The notes under the pieces were generated by a model. That model had not been told where the DNA came from, searched no databases, and saw nothing but the letters and a program-made list of their open reading frames with translations. The position numbers and the translations under genes are program-made. Of a stretch of DNA of 64,000 nt, positions 17,710 through 25,490 are shown one piece after another. The DNA is taken from contig DIUU01000013.1 of assembly GCA_002423145.1 (NCBI GenBank), forward strand, positions 62,001 through 126,000, in the 5' to 3' direction. This DNA is from Acholeplasmataceae bacterium UBA6150. GTDB taxonomy: Bacteria; Bacillota_I; Bacilli_A; Acholeplasmatales; UBA5453. Numbering within the stretch: position 1 is the stretch's first letter; each line of letters begins with the position of its first letter.

Positions 17710-19085
17710 TATTTTGCTAAGCGGTACAAGGCATCCGCATAAATCGCAATACTCATGAAGAAATCATCCAAAATAATGTATTCATCCTTTTGGTGAATAT
17801 AACTCGGTTTATTAGGAAAGTGTGGTCCAAAAGCGACTGAGTTTTTCATGGTTCTAGCGAAAGTCCCACCACCTGTGGTTTGTGGTTTTGCATCCACATC
17901 GTTTGAGTATTTTTTATAGGTATCCATCAATATTTGAATCATTTCTGATTTCGGATCGACGTAAAGTAATCTTTGGTGTTTGCCTAATTCGACTTTTAAC
18001 CCTAAAGATTCAAATGCGGTTTCAAAACGTTTGATGAATTTTTCAGGATCTACGCCATTTGGATAACGTGGATTCAGTGTAATTTCAAATTGATTTTGTT
18101 GAAGTTTAAAGACCCCAGCATTTACAGTCACAGGTCCCATTTCTTTGTCATGGTAATCGACACCAATCTTTACCCCTTTGGTATCGTCTAATAGATAGGT
18201 GTTAATCGCGTCAACAAAGGCATTATTGATGCCAACTTCATTGAAAAAATGAACCATTAAATACGCTGCGTTTACCCCTTCATTTGGTGTTGAACCATGG
18301 GCACTCTTACCATCGACTTCGAGGACAAGTCCTTCAGCGGAAATGGTGGTTTTACCTTCTAGTTTGCGAGCTTTTAGGAAGGCTTCGAAGGCAGGTTTTA
18401 GTTGTAGATCAGAAACCACAGCCAAAGCGTGATCAGGTACCATATTATCGCGTAGTCCAGCGTCGAAACGAATGAGTTTGGAAGGTTCAATTTTCCCTTT
18501 AACAACGACTTTTAATATCCCTTTTTCACCGTATGTCAGTGGGAATTCTGAGTCAGGAATAAAACCTGCTACTGGTTGTTCTGGATAATGTTTAAAATAG
18601 TAGTTTACACAACGCCATGCAGTTTCTTCGTCTGTGCCTAAAATCAACTTGATGCGTTTGGATAGAGGTACACCTAAATCTTTCAGTATTTTCATCGCAT
18701 AATACGCTGCGAGTGTGGGTCCTTTGTCATCTTCTGTACCACGTCCATACATTTTGCCATCAGCAATCACTGCACCATAGGGTGGATAAGACCAACCAGA
18801 ACCTGCAGGAACCACATCCAAATGTCCAACCATACCGACATATAAATCTTGATCACCATATTCGATGTGTCCAGCATAATGATCCGCATTCAACGTATTG
18901 AAGCCATCTCTTTTTCCCAAATTTAACATGAATGTCAAAGATTGGTCAATGCCTTCACCAAACGGTGCGTGTTTACGATTTGGATCAAATGTTGTCAATT
19001 CTGAATTAATTTGAATGAGCTCTACGAGGTCTTTCAAAATCGCTTCTTTGCGTTTTGTCACTTCTTCAGTAAAATTTATGTTCAT
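17709..19085 (-). CDS. pepV: Xaa-His dipeptidase PepV (M20 family)
   Basis: This 458-aa metallopeptidase is predicted to cleave dipeptides in the cytosol. Metal-ligand motifs typical of M20 enzymes are visible: MVGHLDVVPAGSGW (His and catalytic Asp), YGRGTEDDKGP (bridging Asp), GTDEETAWR (Glu-Glu), and a late TTGGGTFAR with a C-terminal His. A lid/dimerisation insert lies in the middle. The ATG at 19085 has AAGGAG 9 nt upstream. An in-frame upstream start at 19133 would fall in the promoter, so it was rejected. It is the first gene of the operon that continues into thyA, folA and plsC. Confidence 0.92.
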   Translation of the reverse strand: MNINFTEEVTKRKEAILKDLVELIQINSELTTFDPNRKHAPFGEGIDQSLTFMLNLGKRDGFNTLNADHYAGHIEYGDQDLYVGMVGHLDVVPAGSGWSYPPYGAVIADGKMYGRGTEDDKGPTLAAYYAMKILKDLGVPLSKRIKLILGTDEETAWRCVNYYFKHYPEQPVAGFIPDSEFPLTYGEKGILKVVVKGKIEPSKLIRFDAGLRDNMVPDHALAVVSDLQLKPAFEAFLKARKLEGKTTISAEGLVLEVDGKSAHGSTPNEGVNAAYLMVHFFNEVGINNAFVDAINTYLLDDTKGVKIGVDYHDKEMGPVTVNAGVFKLQQNQFEITLNPRYPNGVDPEKFIKRFETAFESLGLKVELGKHQRLLYVDPKSEMIQILMDTYKKYSNDVDAKPQTTGGGTFARTMKNSVAFGPHFPNKPSYIHQKDEYIILDDFFMSIAIYADALYRLAK

Positions 19086-19104
19086 AATATCAACTCCTTG
19101 TTTT

Positions 19105-19133
19105 ATTATACCAACAATTGACTTCTTTAACAA
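19105..19133 (-). promoter_or_regulatory. Promoter of pepV-thyA-folA-plsC
   Basis: Minus strand: TTGTTA (19128-19133), 17 nt, TATAAT (19105-19110) with an extended TGG in front. Confidence 0.75.
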
Positions 19134-19146
19134 TTGATTTAAAATG

Positions 19147-19167
19147 GAAAAAGCGCCTTTTCAGGCG
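19147..19167 (-). terminator. Terminator at the end of ssb
   Basis: Minus strand CGCCT-GAAA-AGGCG hairpin (5 bp with a GNRA-type loop), followed by CTTTTT. It overlaps the ssb stop codon. Confidence 0.7.
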
Positions 19168-19517
19168 TCTTCTTCTGGACATGATGGACTTGTTTTAAAC
19201 GTACTTGAAAGGTGTATCACCCTTTCGCCAACGAGTTCGATTACTGAAATCACTTTATTATTGATGAGTTCGAGTTTTTTGGTTTGAAGCCTGCCGCGGA
19301 TCGCAACCATAGACCCTTTCTTACAATAGTTTTCGATGATTTCAGCTGAACCTTGCCATAAACTACAACTGATAAAATCCGTTTCGTACAAACCTTCCAT
19401 GTTTTTAAAAGCGCGTTGTACTGCAATTTGAATATCCGACACTTTTTTGCCATCTTCGGTTGTTTTGACGACTGGTTCATGTGTTAATCTTCCAATCAGT
19501 GTGACTTGATTTAGCAT
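19161..19517 (-). CDS. ssb: Single-stranded DNA-binding protein (short form)
   Basis: This 118-aa protein has an OB-fold SSB domain: MLNQVTLIGRLTHEP at the start, IQIAVQRAFKN, DFISCSLW and the GSMVAIRGRLQ strand. SSB protects and organises single-stranded DNA in replication and repair. It is short: the Gln/Gly-rich linker is almost missing, and the tail ends in PEEDA, acidic but without the conserved DDDIPF-type tip used for partner binding. It may therefore be a secondary SSB; a longer paralogue could be elsewhere. AAGGAGG precedes the ATG. It appears monocistronic. Confidence 0.88.
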   Translation of the reverse strand: MLNQVTLIGRLTHEPVVKTTEDGKKVSDIQIAVQRAFKNMEGLYETDFISCSLWQGSAEIIENYCKKGSMVAIRGRLQTKKLELINNKVISVIELVGERVIHLSSTFKTSPSCPEEDA

Positions 19518-19537
19518 TGTTAACCTCCTTGTGCTTT

Positions 19538-19564
19538 ATTATACTGAAATAATATAGATTACAA
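19538..19564 (-). promoter_or_regulatory. Possible promoter of ssb
   Basis: A perfect TATAAT (19538-19543, minus strand) is preceded by TTGTAA (19559-19564) at a short 15-nt spacing. Confidence 0.45.
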
Positions 19565-19610
19565 AATTGCAGATTTCATATCTTTATATAGATTAAACAT
19601 ACATTTTGAT

Positions 19611-19640
19611 AAAAAAAAAGGAAATCCATGATAGACTTCC
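19611..19640 (-). terminator. Terminator of the deoC-deoD-M16 operon
   Basis: Minus strand GGAAGTC/GATTTCC stem (one G-T wobble) with loop TATCATG, followed by nine T. Confidence 0.85.
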
Positions 19641-19666
19641 GATTTAGTTATAATTATGAGAATATT

Positions 19667-20968
19667 TTATAAAACTGGGTCTTTTTGGGATTTCACAGGG
19701 AGCACCACAAAAGATGCAATTCGATTCGGTTGAATGTCTTTTGCAACGACTTGTAAATCCTCAATCGTAATCGATTCGATGATTTCTGGGACTTCAAACA
19801 TTGAAACACCATTCGCTAAATAATTCGTAAATCCCATCGAGATGGATTCAAGGCTATTGAGGCTCATAATGAATGACCCCAACGTACTTTTCTTTTGACG
19901 CTCAAATACAGCAATATCATGGTTTTTTCTTTTTAATGATAATACCATTTTTGTCAATCTTGACTCCAGTAATGAAGGATTGATCGTATCCCCAAAGAAC
20001 GCCAATGTAAAGGCATTTTCTTCTTCAATACTTGTATATTCAAAAGACTCATTGATCAATCGGGATTGTAGTAGTTCTTGATAATTCTTCGTCGAGTTAG
20101 CAAAATACATATCCAGTAGAATAGTCAACGCGATGTCCTTTTTAAGGGCTTCTTTTCCCGATGCTGGTGTCAATTTAATGCCTAAACCTAGTTTTGGCAT
20201 GACCACAGGCATTTCTATTTCATCATGTGACTTAACAATTCTCTTAGGCTCTTTTGGCATAAATCTTTCAATCGGAGCTTGATAGTCGTATCCTTTTTTA
20301 GCTTGATTGGTTTCAATGAACTGCACCATGACTTCAGGGTCAAAATTACCAACTAGAACGACTTCCATATTCGATGGGTGATAGAAAGTTTCATAAGCAT
20401 CGTAGAGTTTCTTCGCTGTAATCTTATGAATCGATTCCACGGTTCCACCAATTTCCACATGGATGGGGTGTTTTTGATAGAGATTTTGTAATAAACCATA
20501 GAATAAGCGTTGATTTGGGTAATCGGCATACATTCTTAATTCTTCAGCAATGATACCTTGTTCTTTTTTGACTGATTGTACAGTAAAATAAGGTGTTTGA
20601 ACAAAATCAAGCAAATAGTTAAGAGCTGAATCGATATTTTTAGTGCCTGAGAATAAATAACTTGTACGGTCAAAATTAGTATAAGCATTCGCATTTACAC
20701 CAAATTTAGATAGGGTTTCAAAAGCATCGGTTTTATCGGGCATCGAAAACATTTTATGTTCAAGAAAATGGGCAATGCCTTCAGGTTGATTGACTTTTTT
20801 ACCCGTTTTAGGAGAAATAAAACTTTGATCAAATGAACCATAATGTGTCGTAAAAGTTGCGAAAACTTTATGGAAATCATTTTTTGGAATCATGTAGACT
20901 TGTAAACCGTTGGTTAATTTATGTTGATAGACTGTTTCATTTAGATGACTGTAATATACTTTTTCCAT
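19667..20968 (-). CDS. M16 family zinc peptidase (YmfH/YlmM-like, catalytic member of a pair)
   Basis: This 433-aa protein is of the insulinase/processing-peptidase (M16) family. The inverted zinc motif His-X2-Glu-His is present as AHFLEHKMF, and the distal Glu ligand lies in IIAEELRMY. The middle and C-terminal halves form the second M16 repeat. Firmicutes encode such peptidases as pairs, one catalytic and one not, that assemble into a clam-shell chamber. The gene directly upstream is the non-catalytic partner, 2 nt away. Peptide turnover is the likely role; the substrate is unknown. Confidence 0.88.
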   Translation of the reverse strand: MEKVYYSHLNETVYQHKLTNGLQVYMIPKNDFHKVFATFTTHYGSFDQSFISPKTGKKVNQPEGIAHFLEHKMFSMPDKTDAFETLSKFGVNANAYTNFDRTSYLFSGTKNIDSALNYLLDFVQTPYFTVQSVKKEQGIIAEELRMYADYPNQRLFYGLLQNLYQKHPIHVEIGGTVESIHKITAKKLYDAYETFYHPSNMEVVLVGNFDPEVMVQFIETNQAKKGYDYQAPIERFMPKEPKRIVKSHDEIEMPVVMPKLGLGIKLTPASGKEALKKDIALTILLDMYFANSTKNYQELLQSRLINESFEYTSIEEENAFTLAFFGDTINPSLLESRLTKMVLSLKRKNHDIAVFERQKKSTLGSFIMSLNSLESISMGFTNYLANGVSMFEVPEIIESITIEDLQVVAKDIQPNRIASFVVLPVKSQKDPVL

Positions 20969-20970
20969 GA

Positions 20971-22182
20971 TTAACGCTCCACATCTAATAGATACACGGT
21001 ATCTTTAACTAAAAGTTTGCCAACAGCCAGTAAATCCTCTGGTGTAACTTGTTCGATTTTTTCAATACGCTCTGCCAATGTCGGGGTTTTACCTAATAAG
21101 GCTTGAATGTACATGAGGTTTTGTCTTGCCCCTTGAGAATCTTCTGATTCTTTTAAATCGTTGATGAGGGCTTGTTTCGAAAGTGCCAACTCTTTTTCAC
21201 TGATGCGTTCAGTAGACATGCGTCTAACTTCTTCATCGATGACTTTTTTAGCTAAGTCCAAACGTTTAGCATCGACACCAGAATAGATGAACATAATGCC
21301 TTTATATGCATCATAAACTGAAGAAACATAATAACAAAGGGAATGTTTTTCTCGCACATTTAAGAACAGGCGAGAATGCACATATCCACCCAAGGCTGCG
21401 TTAAACAATACCGCTGCTACATGCTTAGAATCCCCTTGACGTATTGGTAAACGATAGCCAATATTTAGTTTTGTTTGACTAATTTTATCGTGTTCAACTA
21501 ATTCTTTTACAACTAGAATGGGTTTGGTTTCATAGTCCAAGAAATCCATGGCATTGAAAGAGGCTTGTGGAAAATAGACTTGGGCTAATTTAACTTCTTC
21601 TTGATCAACATCACCTGACAAAATGATTTGTAATTCATCGTTTTCGATGAAGTCTTTATATGACTGTTTAAACTGTTTAAATGTTAAAGACTCGAGTTGT
21701 GACTTGGTTCCGGAAACTCTTGCGCCATATAGCTCATTTGGACACATTTCTTCAAATAAACGTGTCAATGCATAGCGTGTTTTGTCATTTTCTTTAGCAA
21801 CCACTTCTTCGATTAGCATATTTTTTTCAAGGATAAAATCATTTTCATTGAAACGATCATGCCCATACATATATTCTTTTAGAAATGCTAACCCCTCTTC
21901 GAATAGAGTCTGATCTAAAGCTAAACTCGGATTAATTAGCTTTAACTGAACATGGATAACACTTAAAGTACCAATTTTGTTGGTATTAGAAGTTAGACTT
22001 GCACCATAGAGGTTTTCAAGTTTTTCATTAAACTGTTGACGATTTTTATATAGATTGGTTTTTGTTCTTAATACACTGGGTAAGAGTGTTCTAAATGCAA
22101 ACTCATCGACTCTCGCAACTCTTTTAAATTTTAATGTGATTAGTATCGTTTTAAACTTTTTTGTTTGGTCGATTAAAATCAT
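20971..22182 (-). CDS. M16-like peptidase lacking the zinc motif (YmfF-like partner)
   Basis: This 403-aa M16 fold protein has family blocks LPSVLRTKTNLYKNRQQFNE, LYGASLTSNTN and GYVHSRLFLNVREKHSLCYY. I find no His-X2-Glu-His in the N-terminal half, so it is probably not a peptidase on its own. It would pair with the catalytic M16 protein encoded 2 nt downstream. It overlaps deoD by 4 nt (ATGA), so it is translationally coupled to a nucleoside-salvage gene. Confidence 0.82.
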   Translation of the reverse strand: MILIDQTKKFKTILITLKFKRVARVDEFAFRTLLPSVLRTKTNLYKNRQQFNEKLENLYGASLTSNTNKIGTLSVIHVQLKLINPSLALDQTLFEEGLAFLKEYMYGHDRFNENDFILEKNMLIEEVVAKENDKTRYALTRLFEEMCPNELYGARVSGTKSQLESLTFKQFKQSYKDFIENDELQIILSGDVDQEEVKLAQVYFPQASFNAMDFLDYETKPILVVKELVEHDKISQTKLNIGYRLPIRQGDSKHVAAVLFNAALGGYVHSRLFLNVREKHSLCYYVSSVYDAYKGIMFIYSGVDAKRLDLAKKVIDEEVRRMSTERISEKELALSKQALINDLKESEDSQGARQNLMYIQALLGKTPTLAERIEKIEQVTPEDLLAVGKLLVKDTVYLLDVER

Positions 22183-22898
22183 GATTTGATAGCCACTTCA
22201 AGTGCAATTTCCATCATTTTTGTGAAGGATTTTTGTCTTTCTTCTGCAGTCGTAGCCTCATGTGTCACTAAAGAATCAGACACAGTCAGTAAACAGGTCG
22301 CTTTCTTGTTCAATGCCTTGGCATTAGCGAATAAAGCAAAGGATTCCATTTCAACAGCAATACAGCCTTGTTCATTGAAACGAGCTTCATGCACAGATCC
22401 CTTCAAGTTATAAAAGACATCCGATGAGTGAATTCTACCCACGGTCATAGGAATTTGTAATTTTTCTGCAGCTTTAATCGCACGATTGTTTAAAACTTTG
22501 GTCGCTTTTAAAACTTTTGAACCGGTTAAACCCATGGTTTTAGCAAATGAAGATTCGCTATAAGCTTCGCTCACTAAAATGACATCATATAGATTCAAAT
22601 CTTTAGTGTATGCGCCACAAGAACCGACACGAATGATGTTCTCTACATCGTAGAATTTAAATAATTCGAACGAGTAAATCCCAATCGAAGGCATACCCAT
22701 ACCAGAACCAAATACGGTCACCGGTTTGCCTTTGTATTTGCCAGTATAACCAAACATATTACGCACAGCATTGATTTGCACAACATCGGTTAAGAATGTT
22801 TCTGCAATCATTTTGGCACGTAGTGGATCGCCTGGCATCAATACGGTTTTTGCAACTAAGTTTTTATCTGTAAGACTAATATGTGGTGTTGGATTCAT
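22179..22898 (-). CDS. deoD: Purine-nucleoside phosphorylase, DeoD type
   Basis: This 239-aa protein is a hexameric-type purine nucleoside phosphorylase that splits (deoxy)inosine, guanosine or adenosine to base plus (deoxy)ribose-1-phosphate. The family signature is clear: MNPTPHIS start, VLMPGDPLRAK, GSGMGMPSIGIYSFEL, RVGSCGAY and VEMESFALF. The ATG at 22898 follows AAGGAG and was preferred to an in-frame start at 22964. The first 23 nt overlap the 3' end of deoC. The deoxyribose-1-phosphate product could be catabolised through deoC after phosphopentomutase action, but no deoB is in the window. Confidence 0.95.
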   Translation of the reverse strand: MNPTPHISLTDKNLVAKTVLMPGDPLRAKMIAETFLTDVVQINAVRNMFGYTGKYKGKPVTVFGSGMGMPSIGIYSFELFKFYDVENIIRVGSCGAYTKDLNLYDVILVSEAYSESSFAKTMGLTGSKVLKATKVLNNRAIKAAEKLQIPMTVGRIHSSDVFYNLKGSVHEARFNEQGCIAVEMESFALFANAKALNKKATCLLTVSDSLVTHEATTAEERQKSFTKMMEIALEVAIKS

Positions 22899-23556
22899 GT
22901 GTTTTATCTCCTTGTTGATGTGTAACAATTTTAATCCCTGAGGATGCACCAATGCGTGTCGCACCGGCTTGAATCATCGCGATGGCGTCATCATAGCTTC
23001 TCACGCCACCAGAGGCTTTAACGCCATAGTTTGGTCCGACTGTTTTACGCATCAATGCGATGTCTTCAACAGTTGCGCCACCTGTCGAAAAACCAGTGGA
23101 TGTTTTAACAAAATCAGCCTTTGCTTTAACAGACAATTCGCAACCTTTGATTTTTTCATCGTGTGTCAAAAGACAAGTTTCCAAAATGACTTTAACCAAT
23201 TTTCCCGATGCAGATTGAACAACCGATTGAATGTCGTGTAATACTAAATCATATTTTCGATCTTTTAAATTCCCTACTGAAATAACCATATCGATTTCAT
23301 CTGCGCCATCTAAAACCGCTTGTTTGGTTTCAAATGCTTTTGCTTCTAAACTGTGTGCACCTGACGGAAAACCGACGACTGTACAAACCAAAACGGTAGA
23401 ATCCTTCAATAAGGATTTTGCCAATTTTACATAATTGGGATTGACACATACACTCATGAAATCATACATTTTTGCTTCTTCACAAAGCTTGATGATGTCC
23501 GCTTCCACCACACTCGGTCCCAATTTCGTGTGGTCAATAAATTTATTTAGTTGCAT
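22876..23556 (-). CDS. deoC: Deoxyribose-phosphate aldolase
   Basis: This 226-aa class I aldolase cleaves 2-deoxyribose-5-phosphate to acetaldehyde and glyceraldehyde-3-phosphate, feeding deoxynucleosides into glycolysis. The start IDHTKLGP, the block VVGFPSGAH, the Schiff-base Lys in FVKTSTGFSTGGAT, and VKASGGVRS are all family-specific. GGAGG is spaced 6 nt from the ATG. The stop codon of the preceding small gene lies within that ribosome-binding region. The C-terminal tail overlaps the deoD start by 23 nt. Confidence 0.96.
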   Translation of the reverse strand: MQLNKFIDHTKLGPSVVEADIIKLCEEAKMYDFMSVCVNPNYVKLAKSLLKDSTVLVCTVVGFPSGAHSLEAKAFETKQAVLDGADEIDMVISVGNLKDRKYDLVLHDIQSVVQSASGKLVKVILETCLLTHDEKIKGCELSVKAKADFVKTSTGFSTGGATVEDIALMRKTVGPNYGVKASGGVRSYDDAIAMIQAGATRIGASSGIKIVTHQQGDKTHESNTTY

Positions 23557-23557
23557 A

Positions 23558-23794
23558 CTAAACCTCCGTTTCGCCTTTTCTACTTAATTTTACAATATGC
23601 ACAAGTGTGAGCCCTACATTGAGTAAGGTCACAGATAGTGAACCAATCAAGACGCCATAAATGATGAAAATCAAGCTACCAATGATATTGATGTAGCGAA
23701 TCTTTCTTTCACCCTTCATTAAGAATGAAATGAGAACCAAAAGTCCAGCGGACACACCAAATATTTCGATGATTGCTGGGTCTATATTAAACAT
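23558..23794 (-). CDS. Small membrane protein, YgjV-like
   Basis: This 78-aa protein has two to three hydrophobic segments (about 7-25, 32-50 and 52-66) and a short basic C-terminus. The pattern, with GVSAGLLVLISFL at the start and a central RYINIIGSLIFIIYG, resembles the small YgjV-type inner-membrane family, but the match is by eye. AAAGGAGG is spaced well before the ATG. It ends 1 nt before deoC, so it is probably the first gene of the deo/M16 operon. A role in nucleoside uptake would be a guess. Confidence 0.65.
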   Translation of the reverse strand: MFNIDPAIIEIFGVSAGLLVLISFLMKGERKIRYINIIGSLIFIIYGVLIGSLSVTLLNVGLTLVHIVKLSRKGETEV

Positions 23795-23816
23795 GTTTTT
23801 ACCTCCTTTATTTGTA

Positions 23817-23841
23817 TATAAAAGGGCCTAGATTGACCCTT
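23817..23841 (-). terminator. Terminator overlapping the end of the unknown 288-aa gene
   Basis: Minus strand AAGGGTC/GGCCCTT (7 bp with one T-G wobble), loop AATCTA. The following U-tract is interrupted (TTATATA), so termination may be partial. Confidence 0.55.
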
Positions 23842-24706
23842 ATATGTCGATAACTTTATCCAATTCAATGTGTAAAAGTGCACCATTGATTGGGGTGAAT
23901 TTAGTTTTTTTAATGATTTTCATCACTTTTTTGACGTGTTTTGGTTCTACAACACGGGTATTTTGTAAGAACCCAGGCACACCAGTCGTCATTTTATCAA
24001 TTTTTGCCATGACTTCATGAAACGGCATAATCTTTTGTTCAAGACCTGTTCTAAAATAGACAAAATCGATGTGAGGTGGAAACAATGTGACGGTATTTTC
24101 ACGCCATTCAATCGAGAAATGCACTTTTTGATCTTCATCTAGTACGACAAAATAGTTAGGTACATAGATATCTAACTCTTTATAATAACGGTGCAAATCG
24201 TATTGTTCATCCACGTACTTTAAACAGTCATTGAGTTTTTGATCGTTAAATGTATGATAATCTTTGAGTTGATATCCATATTTATCTTTATAGGCTTTTC
24301 TTACAATATCAAATACTTTTTCGACGACTTCCATTTTAAAGTGTAAAACATCTTCAAACATGTCATGATAAATCGCAAAATTAAACTCTTTGCATAATCT
24401 TTCAACAATATTGAAAACCTTTTTTGCGCCATAAAAAGGCGTCATTAAAGGTATTTCCAACCTAAAATTAACGTCAAGGTATTGCGGGTCCAGTTTATAA
24501 ATATCGGTAACAGTGGATTTACGAGAAATCACAAAATCGGCTTTTGTTTTTAAAATGGGGTGACGATACTCCATGCGCACTTCGCTCGACGTTTCAGATA
24601 CATCCCCTAGCTTGGCTTCTTGAATATCATCGAAAAAAGATAATATGCGTTCATAATCAAAAGCTCTACTTTTTTCCTTAAAAAAATGAAGCACAAACAC
24701 GTTCAT
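23840..24706 (-). CDS. Protein of unknown function, 288 aa
   Basis: I do not recognise this protein. It has no signal peptide or membrane helix and is rich in Phe, Tyr, Asp and Lys. The N-terminus MNVFVLHFFKE is followed by a charged alpha/beta-looking chain, with Cys residues (ERLCKEF, LNDCLKYV) that form no zinc motif. The C-terminal part has a basic stretch (HVKKVMKIIKKTKF). Codon usage matches its neighbours, so it looks native. It lies 12 nt after surE on the same strand and is followed by a terminator, so it is probably transcribed with ileS-surE. AAGGATG lies upstream of the ATG. Confidence 0.75.
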   Translation of the reverse strand: MNVFVLHFFKEKSRAFDYERILSFFDDIQEAKLGDVSETSSEVRMEYRHPILKTKADFVISRKSTVTDIYKLDPQYLDVNFRLEIPLMTPFYGAKKVFNIVERLCKEFNFAIYHDMFEDVLHFKMEVVEKVFDIVRKAYKDKYGYQLKDYHTFNDQKLNDCLKYVDEQYDLHRYYKELDIYVPNYFVVLDEDQKVHFSIEWRENTVTLFPPHIDFVYFRTGLEQKIMPFHEVMAKIDKMTTGVPGFLQNTRVVEPKHVKKVMKIIKKTKFTPINGALLHIELDKVIDI

Positions 24707-24718
24707 ATAAACACATCC

Positions 24719-25489
24719 TTACTCAATTATATTATCATATATTGAGGTTACATTCAATTGCTTTTGGTTTTCTAAGATTTGAAGTAAATCGTTATGGGTG
24801 CGATTTTCAAATAACGGGGTAATCGATAAGTACCCAGTTCTAAAGGCAGTCACATCCGAATTTTCATCTTCAATACCATCAATCAATTCATAAACCGTTT
24901 CGTACAGTTGGTCGCCAACACGGTTAAATTTAGCGGCGTGGTGATGTTTGCCTTGTGTTGTCCATTTAACACCTATGAACATCTCATATTTCGAACTTGG
25001 GTAGTTGATATTTAAAATATAGTCTTTTCCCAAAGCCTGATTTTCAAGTAAATATTTAACCAATTTGTAAATCGATTTTTCTGCCATCGGTAAACTCTTC
25101 TTTGGACCAGATACAGCAATTGCAGGAATGCCTAAAATGAGGGCTTCTGTTGCTGCAGCGACTGTACCAGAATAGAGTACATCGGATCCGACATTCAGAC
25201 CACTATTAACACCGCTCACACATAAATCGAAAGAAACGCCTAAAACACCCACAGCGATGCGGGTGCAGTCAGCGGGTTTACCAAGGACAGAGAGTGCTTT
25301 TTTCGCTCCATAGAGATGTCCATAGTCTTTTACCTTTAGTGGCTCATTGATGGTAATCCCATGTCCTTGACCACTTTGGTGGGTTTCAGGAGCAACCACA
25401 TAAATATCGCCTAAGGGAGAGAGTTCTTTTGCAAGAACTTCAATCCCAGGCTCTAAAATACCGTCATCATTGACGATTAAAATATTCAT
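24719..25489 (-). CDS. surE: 5'/3'-nucleotidase SurE
   Basis: This 256-aa metal-dependent phosphatase acts on nucleoside monophosphates. The N-terminal metal-binding motif VNDDG (ILIVNDDGILEPG) and the conserved SGVNSGLNVG, YSGTVAAATEA and NINYP blocks identify SurE. I place the start at the ATG at 25489, with AGGTG 6 nt upstream and 1 nt after the ileS stop. A GTG three codons upstream overlaps the ribosome-binding site. It is coupled to ileS in one unit. Its product nucleosides could enter the Pdp/DeoD/Cdd salvage route. Confidence 0.93.
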   Translation of the reverse strand: MNILIVNDDGILEPGIEVLAKELSPLGDIYVVAPETHQSGQGHGITINEPLKVKDYGHLYGAKKALSVLGKPADCTRIAVGVLGVSFDLCVSGVNSGLNVGSDVLYSGTVAAATEALILGIPAIAVSGPKKSLPMAEKSIYKLVKYLLENQALGKDYILNINYPSSKYEMFIGVKWTTQGKHHHAAKFNRVGDQLYETVYELIDGIEDENSDVTAFRTGYLSITPLFENRTHNDLLQILENQKQLNVTSIYDNIIE

Positions 25490-25490
25490 T

